Assembly (NCBI GenBank): GCA_031254715.1
Contig: JAIRTY010000093.1
Location: forward strand, 1 to 20,702
Source of the DNA: Nocardiopsaceae bacterium
Lineage (GTDB): Bacteria; Actinomycetota; Actinomycetes; Streptosporangiales; Streptosporangiaceae
Direction: 5' to 3'
DNA: 20,702 nucleotides
Shown: piece by piece, positions 7,494 to 13,877 of the stretch
Layout of the letters: each line of letters begins with the position of its first letter
How positions within the stretch are numbered: the stretch's first letter is position 1
Made by a program: the position numbers and the translations under genes
The notes under the pieces: model-generated
Database searches by the model: none
What the model was told of the DNA's origin: nothing
Seen by the model: the letters and a program-made list of their open reading frames with translations, nothing else

Positions 7494-8438
7494 ATGCCAT
7501 GGCGTCAGGTGCTCGACCTCTTCGACGTTCTCGACCGGCCGTCTGCGGACGGCGCAGCCGCCGCCGCGGTCCTCCGCGCAGCCGGCGTCGAGGATGTCGT
7601 GGTCACGCGAGCCGGGACTGATGCGGGGCACACCGACTTCATCCGGGCCACGATTCGCGGCTACGACGGCCGGAGCAGCGGAGGCCGGTCCCCCACGCTG
7701 GGAGTGATCGGCCGGCTTGGCGGGCTGGGTGCCCGGCCCTCGCGGATCGGGTTTGTCTCCGATGGTGACGGAGCGCTGGCCGCGCTCGCGGCCGCAGCGA
7801 AACTCGGCAGCATGTGCCAGGCAGGGGACCGGTTGCCGGGTGATGTCATTGCTGCCACGCATATCTGCCCGGCGGCGCCGACTCGGCCCCATGATCCGGT
7901 GCCGTTCATGGGCTCGCCGGTCGACATGGCCACGATGAATAGCCACGAGGTCGACGCGGCGATGGAGGCGATTCTCTCCATCGATACCACCAGGGGAAAC
8001 CGGGTGTGCAACCATACGGGCTTCGCGATCAGCCCGACGGTCAGGCAGGGATGGGTGCTGCGGGTCAGTGAGCATCTGCTCGACCTGCAGCAGCAGGTGA
8101 CCGGCCGGTTGCCCGTGGTACTGCCGATCACCATGCAAGACATCACCCCGTACGAGAACGGCATGTATCACCTCAACTCCATCCTGCAGCCCGCCACCGC
8201 GACCGCCGCGCCCGTCGTCGGCGTGGCCCTCACCGCAGAGGTCACCGTGGCCGGGTCCAGTACCGGCGCCACTCACCTGGCCAGCGTGGAGCAAACAGCC
8301 CGGTTCTGCGTCGAGGTGGCTAAGGGCTATGGGGCTGGCACGCTTGGCTTCTGTGACGACGAGGAGTTCAGCCGGCTCATCACGCTCTACGGATCCATGA
8401 CCCGGCTGCAGACGCCCGGCGACCGGGGCGCGGGATGA
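7494..8438 (+). CDS. DUF1177 family protein
   Basis: A 314-residue soluble protein that I recognise as DUF1177. Landmarks are the N-terminal VLDLFDVLDRP, GVIGRLGGLGARP, VSDGDGALAALAAA, GDVIAATHICP, PVPFMGSPVD, a NHTGFAISPTV motif and a late GATHLASVEQTARF segment. Histidines and aspartates in conserved segments (GDVIAATHICP, CNHTGF) could bind a metal, but no known catalytic signature is obvious. In other genomes I recall DUF1177 genes near AroM, DUF917 and HyuA genes, as here, which supports a shared catabolic role. The start follows a purine-rich ribosome site, and the stop overlaps an ATG at 8435 in ATGA form. The function of the family is not known to me. Confidence 0.85.
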   Translation: MPWRQVLDLFDVLDRPSADGAAAAAVLRAAGVEDVVVTRAGTDAGHTDFIRATIRGYDGRSSGGRSPTLGVIGRLGGLGARPSRIGFVSDGDGALAALAAAAKLGSMCQAGDRLPGDVIAATHICPAAPTRPHDPVPFMGSPVDMATMNSHEVDAAMEAILSIDTTRGNRVCNHTGFAISPTVRQGWVLRVSEHLLDLQQQVTGRLPVVLPITMQDITPYENGMYHLNSILQPATATAAPVVGVALTAEVTVAGSSTGATHLASVEQTARFCVEVAKGYGAGTLGFCDDEEFSRLITLYGSMTRLQTPGDRGAG

Positions 8439-8473
8439 CGACGGCCAGCCCAGGGCGGGCCGGACAGGGCGCC

Positions 8474-9200
8474 ATGACGCTGCTGCTGCTTTCCAACTCC
8501 GCCACGCACGCCCGGCCGTACTTGTCCCATGCGCTCGAGGCGATCGCCCGCCATCTGGCCAGCCGCAAGCACTTGCTGTTCGTTCCGCACGCGCTCGCGG
8601 ATCATGACGGCTACACGGCGACCGTGGCCGAGGCATTGCGTCCCATCGGCGTCAGCGTCGAGGGTCTGCACCGCTACCCGGACCCCGGTATCCGCGGTCA
8701 GTTCCGCCGAGGCGGTGTTCGTCGGTGGCGGCAACACATTCCGGCTTCTGCGCAGCCTCCGGCGAGCCGGAGTGCTCGGCCCCCTGCGCGAGCGCGTACA
8801 GGCAGGACTCGCGTACCTGGGCTCCTCCGCAGGCACCAATCTGGCCTGCCCCACGATCCGAACGACGAACGACATGCCGATCCTGGATCCGGAAGGATTC
8901 GACGCACTTGGTCTCGTCCCGTTCCAGATCAATCCGCACTTCCTCGATCCAGCTCCGGCAAGCACACACCAAGGGGAGACGAGAACTCAGCGGCTCACCG
9001 AGTTCTGCGAGGAAAACGACGTACCGGTGCTGGCCATGCGGGAAGGTGCCTGGCTGCAAGTCGACGGCGAGGTGGCGGCGCTCCATGGTGTCAACGGCGC
9101 GATGCTCTTCCGCCAGGGCCGCCAGCCCGTGGAAATCGCCGCCGGCACGGACGTTTCCTGGCTGCTGGCCACAGTGCCGAACTTCACCATTCGCGCCTAG
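8474..9200 (+). pseudogene. pepE: peptidase E (alpha-aspartyl dipeptidase), split by a one-base frameshift
   Basis: The N-terminus MTLLLLSNSATHARPYLSHAL and later VFVGGGNTFRLLR, ACPTIRTTNDMP and FQINPHFLDP match E. coli peptidase E closely. It is a family S51 serine peptidase that cleaves peptides with N-terminal aspartate. The first part reads in one frame to about base 8686 (GLHRYPDP) and the rest in the next frame (VSAVSSAEAVFVGGGNTF). Removing one C from the CCCC run at 8683-8686 restores a continuous 241-residue protein with catalytic S118, D133 and H155, each two residues off the E. coli numbers. The break is thus a single extra base, from recent mutation, sequencing error or, less likely, recoding. 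ATG 8474 matches the family start; ATG 8435, overlapping the DUF1177 stop, would add 13 residues. Confidence 0.85.
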
Positions 9201-9241
9201 AGCTCGAAGCCAGCTGCGAGCCTTACGATGGTATTGGACGG

Positions 9242-9688
9242 CTACCGCTGAACCCAGGCCCTTTCGCCGGCCTGGGCGCAGGCGACGTCCTGGTCGACGG
9301 TGCCGCCGCTGACCCCGACAGCACCCACGACCTGGCCGCCGCGCTGCAGCGGCACACCCCCGCCAAAGATCACGAACCGGCCGCCGCCGTTCGCATGCAG
9401 GCCGAACAGCGGGCCGCCCGGGGCGGCCAGCTCTGCCAGTTCGTGGGTGGCCGCCCGGTTGGCCACCGCCGTGAATGCCTTGTCCGGGGCGAGCACCGGT
9501 CCAGCGATCTCAGCGCCGTCCATCCTGGTGAAGGCCACCAGGTGCCCGCCGGAGTCGGCGACAGCGACGGAGACGAGCGCTCCCAGGCGCTCGGCCTCCG
9601 CAACGGCGTCGCGGCAGATGTCCAGCGCGGCAGCCAGCCCGATCGTGCCGTCGCCACTGCGGGCCGGCGTTGTAGTGCTCTGGCTCAC
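9242..9688 (-). CDS. GlcG/HbpS family protein
   Basis: A 148-residue protein of the GlcG/HbpS (DUF336) family. The pattern is a long N-terminal helix (AALDICRDAVAEAERLG), VSVAVADSGGHLVAFTRMDGA, a DKAFTAVANRAATHEL helix and the closing GGGVPLQRGGQVVGAVGVSGG. Relatives bind haem or cobalamin, or sit in glycolate, propanediol and glycerol gene clusters with unclear roles. No secretion signal is visible, so the protein is probably cytoplasmic. It begins with GTG at 9688, decided by an AGGAGG ribosome site 5 bases upstream. It lies 120 bases after the GlpD-like gene and is probably last in the operon, although that gap could hold its own promoter. Its specific role is not known. Confidence 0.85.
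   Translation of the reverse strand: MSQSTTTPARSGDGTIGLAAALDICRDAVAEAERLGALVSVAVADSGGHLVAFTRMDGAEIAGPVLAPDKAFTAVANRAATHELAELAAPGGPLFGLHANGGGRFVIFGGGVPLQRGGQVVGAVGVSGGTVDQDVACAQAGERAWVQR
9253..9276. terminator. inverted repeat between convergent operons, possible terminator
   Basis: CCCAGGCC (9253-9260) and GGCCTGGG (9269-9276) form a perfect 8-base stem with an 8-base loop, just beyond the end of the + strand operon and within the last codons of the - strand GlcG-like gene. Neither side has a T-run, so it is not a classical intrinsic terminator; it may slow or stop transcription from either side. Nothing else terminator-like is clear in the 41 bases between the convergent stops. Confidence 0.3.
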
Positions 9689-9693
9689 ATCTG

Positions 9694-9699
9694 CCTCCT
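9694..9699 (-). promoter_or_regulatory. AGGAGG ribosome site fixing the GTG start of the GlcG-like gene
   Basis: On the - strand a perfect AGGAGG lies 5 bases before the GTG whose first base is 9688. There is no nearby in-frame ATG with comparable support, so this site decides the start. The rest of the 120-base gap up to 9808 shows no clear gene or promoter to me. Confidence 0.7.
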
Positions 9700-9808
9700 G
9701 CTCCGATCCGCGGGTGCGATCGCGCCGGTTGGCGATCCTCGGTCGCCGCCACCGGCGCGCCGCCCCTGCTGGTCCCTCCTCGCTGCCCCAGCCCGCAGCC
9801 GCGGCCGG

Positions 9809-11497
9809 TCAGGAGGCGATCAGGTCGGGCTGGCCCAGCGAGGCGGTCTCCGCGGCTACCCGGTCATGGTAGGTGGCTACCTCGGTCCGGGTGGTCGCAG
9901 CATCCCAGCCGAGCACCCTCGCCATGATCCTGGCTACCGGCTCCGCGGCCGCCAGGCCGTGGTCGCCCGCCTCGATGGCAACGTGGGTGCGCCGGGTGAG
10001 TACATCCTCGATATGGAGCGCCCCCTCGCAGCGGACGGCGTAGGCCGCCTCGGCCGCCAGATAGCGTCCGGCACCGGGCAGCGGCGCGGCGAGGGAGGGG
10101 TCGGCCGCGACCAGGTCCAGCACGCCGGTCGCCAGGGACCCGTACCTGCCGACCAGGTGGGCGAGCGTGGCGTCGTCCAGGGTGGCCGCACCCGGGCGCT
10201 CGTGGCACCTGGCAGGCGCACTGGCCAGCCCGATGGCGCCGAGCAGCGGGATGTCCGCGGTCCGGCTGGTATCGGCCGAGAACGGGAGGTCCGCCACGGC
10301 GGTGTCGACGGCGTCCGCTGCCATGAGCCGGTACGTCGTGTACTTGCCGCCTGCCACGGTGACCAGTCCCGGCCGGCTGCGCCGCACGACGTGTTCACGG
10401 GAGAGCTGGGCTGTATGGTGCTGGCCGTCGTGCCGGCCGGTGAGGTCAACGAGCGGCCGCAGCCCGGCGTAAACGCCGACGATGTCGCGGTGCCGGAGCG
10501 GTGTCCGGAGCAGCGCGTTGACGTGCCGCAACAGGTAGTCGATGTCAGCTCGGCTGGCCGTTGGATGACCGGGGCTGAGCGTCCATTCGGTGTCGGTCGT
10601 GCCGATCAGCCAGTGGCTGTCCCAGGGCAGGACGAACAGCACGCTCTCCTCGGTCCGCACGACCAGGGCCGCCCGGGAGGCGATCCGGTCCCTGGGTACC
10701 AGGATGTGGACGCCTTTGGATGCCCGTACCTGCAGGGGGCCGGCCGCCCCGGCCATCCGCTCGATGCTGGTCGCCCACACCCCGGTGGCGTTGATCGTCA
10801 CCGTGGCCCGGATGCTGAAACTGGCGCCGCCAGCCAGGTCGCTCACCTTGGCGCCGGTTACCCGGCCACCCTCGGTGAGCAGATCATCTACCCGCAGCCT
10901 GGTGACAATCCGGGCACCGTAGGCCGCCGCTGTTCTCGCCAGGGTCACCACATAACGGGCGTCGTCCACCTGCGCGTCGTAGTAACGGATGCCGCCGGTC
11001 AGCGAGTCGCCGGCAAGCGCGGGCACCAGCTTCAGGCAGCTGCTGCGGGTCAGATGCCGGTGGCGGGGCAGCGCCGCCTTCTTGCCTGCGAGGGCGTCGT
11101 AGAGGAACACCCCGGAGCCGACATACGCGCGCTCCCACACCTTCCGGTGCAAGGGGAAAAGGAACGGAATACGTTTGACCAGGTGCGGCGCCAGCTTGTC
11201 GAGCAGTAGCCTGCGCTCGCGCAGGGCCTCACGGACCAGGTCGAACTGCTTGCTCTCCAGGTAACGCAGACCGCCGTGGATGAGCTTGCTCGACCGGCTG
11301 GAGGTGCCCTCGGCAAGATCGCCCTGCTCGGCCAGGGCGACGCGCAGGCCCCGGGCAGCGGCATCCAGCGCGATGCCACAGCCGGTCACCCCGCCACCGA
11401 TGACCAGGACGTCGAAACTGTCTGTGGAGAGGCGGCGGACCGATTCCGCCCGCTGGGCCGGGCCCAAGCGGGTTTCCAGGCCGGGTCCCCAGCTCAT
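9809..11497 (-). CDS. glpD: FAD-dependent glycerol-3-phosphate dehydrogenase family protein (GlpD-type)
   Basis: A 562-residue flavoprotein with GlpD architecture. The N-terminal FAD Rossmann motif reads VLVIGGGVTGCG and is followed by the GlpD signature SSKLIHGGLRYLE, the ASKGVHILVPRDRI strand, LPWDSHWLIGTTDTEW, GLRPLV and VAGGKYTTYR. A C-terminal helical domain of GlpD type follows. The reaction would be oxidation of sn-glycerol-3-phosphate, or of a related polyol phosphate, with electrons passed to quinone; EryB of erythritol catabolism is a relative with a different substrate. ATG 11497 is chosen over an upstream in-frame start near 11590 because it makes a 4-base ATGA overlap with the GntR gene and avoids a 31-residue extension within that gene. 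The family is clear; the substrate could be glycerol-3-phosphate or another polyol phosphate. Confidence 0.9.
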   Translation of the reverse strand: MSWGPGLETRLGPAQRAESVRRLSTDSFDVLVIGGGVTGCGIALDAAARGLRVALAEQGDLAEGTSSRSSKLIHGGLRYLESKQFDLVREALRERRLLLDKLAPHLVKRIPFLFPLHRKVWERAYVGSGVFLYDALAGKKAALPRHRHLTRSSCLKLVPALAGDSLTGGIRYYDAQVDDARYVVTLARTAAAYGARIVTRLRVDDLLTEGGRVTGAKVSDLAGGASFSIRATVTINATGVWATSIERMAGAAGPLQVRASKGVHILVPRDRIASRAALVVRTEESVLFVLPWDSHWLIGTTDTEWTLSPGHPTASRADIDYLLRHVNALLRTPLRHRDIVGVYAGLRPLVDLTGRHDGQHHTAQLSREHVVRRSRPGLVTVAGGKYTTYRLMAADAVDTAVADLPFSADTSRTADIPLLGAIGLASAPARCHERPGAATLDDATLAHLVGRYGSLATGVLDLVAADPSLAAPLPGAGRYLAAEAAYAVRCEGALHIEDVLTRRTHVAIEAGDHGLAAAEPVARIMARVLGWDAATTRTEVATYHDRVAAETASLGQPDLIAS

Positions 11498-12255
11498 GGC
11501 AGGTCCGGCCGCCGCGGAGGGGCGAATTCCGCACCGCCGGCTAGTGGCCTGCGGTTGATACAGAGTTCGAATATCCCCGGCACGTGCCACTCCGAGGACA
11601 GCACCGCTGGGACCCCGACGGAAGTGAAGTCGATCTGGTCGATGTACTGCAGGGCGGAGCCCGACGCCACGCCCAGCAGGCGGGACAGGCGCTTGTCGGC
11701 GATTACCGGGCGCAGGGCAGCCAGCGCATGGTGGATGGTGATACCGGCCCCCGCCAGGAATTCGTACAGCGACGTCCCGATGGGCAGGTCGGCGGCGGTG
11801 CCCAGCAGCCTCGCTGGGATACGGTCCTCCGAGTACACAGCCGGAGTTCCGTCCGCTGTCCGCACCCGCTCGATGTAGACCAGCGGAGCGTCCGCGCCGA
11901 TGCCCAGCCGCTCGGCTTCCTCCGGTGCCGCGGGGCGCTCTCCGCGGGTGAGCACGATTTCCTTGGGCTCCATGCCCGCGTTCCTGATCATCGCTGTGTA
12001 GCTGACAGTCAGGTCGAGCGCATGCCGGTGCCGGGGGGACCCGGTGACGAAGGTGCCCAGGCCGTGTTTGCGGCTTAGGTATCCGACCTCGATAAGTCCC
12101 AGGACCGCCTCCCGGATGGTGGCCCGGCTCACGTCGAAGCGCGCGGCGAGTTCGGTCTCGTTCGGGATCTTGTCACCGACCGCGTACTTGCCCGAGCGCA
12201 GCTCTCGCAGGAACGCCTCCCGGACGTGCTCGGCGCGGGTTGGCCTGGAGCTCAC
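11494..12255 (-). CDS. GntR-family regulator, HutC type with UTRA domain
   Basis: A 253-residue repressor-type protein. Residues about 8-75 form the winged helix-turn-helix (VGDKIPNETELAARFDVSR then ATIREAVLGLIEVGYLSRKHGLG as the wing). Residues about 90-240 form a UTRA effector domain, with VYIERVRTADGTPAVYSED and the GSALQYIDQIDF strand typical of HutC relatives. The effector is likely a sugar phosphate or similar pathway metabolite. The GTG start at 12255 is preceded by a strong AGGAAGGGGG ribosome site at 5 bases spacing. It is co-transcribed with the GlpD-like gene through an ATGA overlap and lies 27 bases after the TIM-barrel gene. It probably controls this - strand locus; whether it also controls the hydantoin locus is unknown. 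Confidence 0.9.
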   Translation of the reverse strand: MSSRPTRAEHVREAFLRELRSGKYAVGDKIPNETELAARFDVSRATIREAVLGLIEVGYLSRKHGLGTFVTGSPRHRHALDLTVSYTAMIRNAGMEPKEIVLTRGERPAAPEEAERLGIGADAPLVYIERVRTADGTPAVYSEDRIPARLLGTAADLPIGTSLYEFLAGAGITIHHALAALRPVIADKRLSRLLGVASGSALQYIDQIDFTSVGVPAVLSSEWHVPGIFELCINRRPLAGGAEFAPPRRPDLP

Positions 12256-12282
12256 TGGATCCCCCTTCCTCAGCTTGCTTTC

Positions 12283-12972
12283 TCAGCCGGGCTGGCCGGC
12301 CAGCCCGGCGCAGGCGGCGAGCACGGCCCGGATCTGGCTCGCGACGCCCGGCCCGCCGGGAAGCCGCCCCTCGAAGATCGCACCGCCGATGGTAAATCCC
12401 CACGCGCCACCCATGCTGATCTGGCTGATCTGCGCCAGCCCGGCCACCGACCCGGCCACGATGACCGGGCCGGCCGAGGCGGCGACCACGGCCCGGATCA
12501 GTTCCACCGGGTCCGCGCTGACATGCCGGTACGCCAGCAAGTCCAGGCCGTGCACGCCGTCCAGCGCGGTCTTGGCCTGTGCATCGCCTGCGATCTGAGC
12601 AACGGTGCCGCCAAGCACGCTCGGATGTCCGGTGACCTCACCAGGGAACGGGCAGTAGCGGACCGGGGCACCGGCGAGGACAGCCGACCCTTCTTCCGGA
12701 TGGGTGCCGCCGAGCACCCAGTCCACCCCGATGTCCAGCGCCGCCCGCAGGCTGCCCAGCTCGTCCTCCTTGCTGGTGGACACCACTTCCAGCATGACCT
12801 CAAGGCCGTCGTCATGGGCTGCTTTGGTGATGTCGGCGAGCTCTGCCGGGCTGGCCCCGATGTCCTTGAACCCGATATAGCGCAGCCCGCTGTCCCGGAT
12901 GTCTGCGTACATCCGGCGTGCATCAGCGACAGTGGTGTCGTGGTGGGTAAGCATGAACACGAACTCGGTCAT
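12283..12972 (-). CDS. uncharacterised phosphate-binding TIM-barrel protein
   Basis: A 229-residue protein with an alternating strand/helix pattern of a TIM barrel. FVFMLTHHD opens strand 1, GLRYIGFKDIG strand 2 and GLEVMLEVVS strand 3. GVDWVLGGTHPEE and LDLLAYRHVS follow, and the end PVIVAGSVAGLAQI plus GFTIGGAIFEG resembles the paired phosphate-binding loops of the HisA/TrpC/ThiE type. I do not recognise a named family. K, E and H residues on strand ends (FKDIG, EVVS, YRH) could be catalytic. ATG 12972 is used; the TTG just before it would merge into the upstream stop. The stop of the phosphatase gene and this ATG share one base (TGATG), so coupling is likely. An isomerase or epimerase of a phosphorylated polyol product would fit the context, by inference only. 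Confidence 0.8.
   Translation of the reverse strand: MTEFVFMLTHHDTTVADARRMYADIRDSGLRYIGFKDIGASPAELADITKAAHDDGLEVMLEVVSTSKEDELGSLRAALDIGVDWVLGGTHPEEGSAVLAGAPVRYCPFPGEVTGHPSVLGGTVAQIAGDAQAKTALDGVHGLDLLAYRHVSADPVELIRAVVAASAGPVIVAGSVAGLAQISQISMGGAWGFTIGGAIFEGRLPGGPGVASQIRAVLAACAGLAGQPG
12286..12309. repeat. perfect 24-base palindrome at the end of the TIM-barrel gene
   Basis: The 12-base arm GCCGGGCTGGCC (12286-12297) is followed directly by its exact complement-inverse (12298-12309). It covers exactly the last eight sense codons of the TIM-barrel gene and ends at its stop codon, 30 bases before the GntR start. In RNA it would form a long hairpin with a small loop; in DNA it could be a dimer-binding operator. 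There is no T-run after it on the - strand. Confidence 0.7.
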
Positions 12973-13877
12973 CAATCGTGCTCCTTAACGGCTGAAGGCA
13001 GCGCCAGCGAGGAACTGCCGGGCCGGCTGGCCCGATCGGGAATGAGCTGCCGCAAGCTGTCGATGACGTAGGCGGGCTGGACGGCGGGCCGCTGGACGGC
13101 ATTCGACTGGACGGCGATGGGAGGAGCACCGGTCCGCGGTGCTGGCGCCGTGGTGGCCCGGACCAGGATCCCGTGCATGCCGCCACGCTGCGCCATGGCC
13201 ATGTCCGTCGCGAGCCGGTCGCCGACCAGGGCGGCGTGCCCGGCGGGCAGGCCAAGCCGGTCCAGCACCACATCCGCCATGTGCTGGCTTGGCTTGCCGG
13301 TCACGGCTTCCGCCCGCGCGCCAGTGCACGCCTCAACGGCGGCGAGCATCGCTGCGCAGTCCGGCAGCCCGCCGTCCGGGGTTGGGCAGTACGGGTCGGG
13401 GTTGGTCGCCACCAGGGGGGCACCGTGCAGCCGCACCGCCCGGTAGGCCGCGTTCAGCTTGACGTAGTCGAAGGTCCGGTCGAACGACACCACGACGACC
13501 TCGGCCCGGGCTGGGTTGCCGGTCACCGGGAAGCCCGCCGCGGTGAGCACCTCGGCGACCAGTGGCTCCGCGATGGCCAGCACCTGCGCGGCCGGGTGTG
13601 CCTGCCGGAGATAGCCGAGCAGCGAGTCGAGGGCCGTGATCACGTCGGTGGCGCCGGCATCGATGCCCATCCTGCTCAGCTTCTGGGCATACCGCTGCGC
13701 AGTCGCCAGCGGGTTGTTGGTCACGAACACCACCCGTGACCCCGCCTCGCGGAGCCGCCGGATGGCCTGGACGGCTCCTGGCAGGGCCGAGTCGCCGAGG
13801 TAAACGGTGCCGTCCAGATCGAAGGCGTAGCCATCAAAGAGGCGGTCCGGCGCCTTCCCTGATAGCTGCGAGCTCAT
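12972..13877 (-). CDS. HAD-superfamily phosphatase, NagD/AraL type
   Basis: A 301-residue HAD phosphatase of the NagD-like (IIA) group. The nucleophile motif is AFDLDGTVYLG with D20 and D22, followed by VFVTNNP (motif II), a cap region containing NPDPYCPTPDGG, GKPSQHMADVVLDRLGL (motif III lysine) and LVGDRLATDMAMAQRGG (motif IV). Such enzymes hydrolyse small sugar or polyol phosphates; B. subtilis AraL is a relative encoded beside AraM. Here too it directly follows an AraM-type gene, with an ATGA overlap. After the catalytic core, about 55 residues form a low-complexity tail that includes a 5-residue AVQ repeat, unlike the usual family end. Phosphatase activity on a glycerol or tetrose phosphate is a reasonable inference. 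Confidence 0.9.
   Translation of the reverse strand: MSSQLSGKAPDRLFDGYAFDLDGTVYLGDSALPGAVQAIRRLREAGSRVVFVTNNPLATAQRYAQKLSRMGIDAGATDVITALDSLLGYLRQAHPAAQVLAIAEPLVAEVLTAAGFPVTGNPARAEVVVVSFDRTFDYVKLNAAYRAVRLHGAPLVATNPDPYCPTPDGGLPDCAAMLAAVEACTGARAEAVTGKPSQHMADVVLDRLGLPAGHAALVGDRLATDMAMAQRGGMHGILVRATTAPAPRTGAPPIAVQSNAVQRPAVQPAYVIDSLRQLIPDRASRPGSSSLALPSAVKEHD
13077..13121. repeat. 15-base tandem repeat in the phosphatase gene tail
   Basis: CTGGACGGC occurs at 13077, 13092 and 13107, an exact 15-base period. On the - strand this encodes AVQ three times at 5-residue spacing within AVQSNAVQRPAVQ, in the C-terminal tail of the HAD phosphatase. Units differ outside the 9-base core, so the array is old or partly degenerate. 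Confidence 0.75.

Noticed and set aside
6984..8636. 550-codon - strand open frame.
   Set aside because: It is antisense to the AroM-family, DUF1177 and peptidase E genes, which have clear homology; it is rich in R, G, P and H as expected for a shadow frame.
8680..8690. Programmed +1 frameshift in the peptidase E gene.
   Set aside because: A CCC to CCG slip is possible, but no stop or rare codon in the ribosomal A site, no upstream ribosome-site-like element and no downstream structure are evident, and family members are not known to use recoding. Kept only as an alternative in the findings.
9202..9221. GCTCG...CGAGC inverted repeat just after the peptidase E stop as a terminator.
   Set aside because: Only a 5-base stem with a 10-base loop and no T-run follows; too weak to annotate.
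8690..11209. Very long + strand open frame continuing from the peptidase E N-terminus to 11209 (924 codons from 8435).
   Set aside because: After about 8686 the peptidase E homology moves to another frame, and the remainder runs antisense through the clear GlcG-like and GlpD-like genes. Its composition is that of a GC-rich shadow frame.
11498..11590. Thirty-one-residue N-terminal extension of the GlpD-like protein.
   Set aside because: It would overlap the GntR gene by nearly 100 bases; ATG 11497 gives a standard ATGA overlap and leaves the FAD motif at a normal distance from the start.
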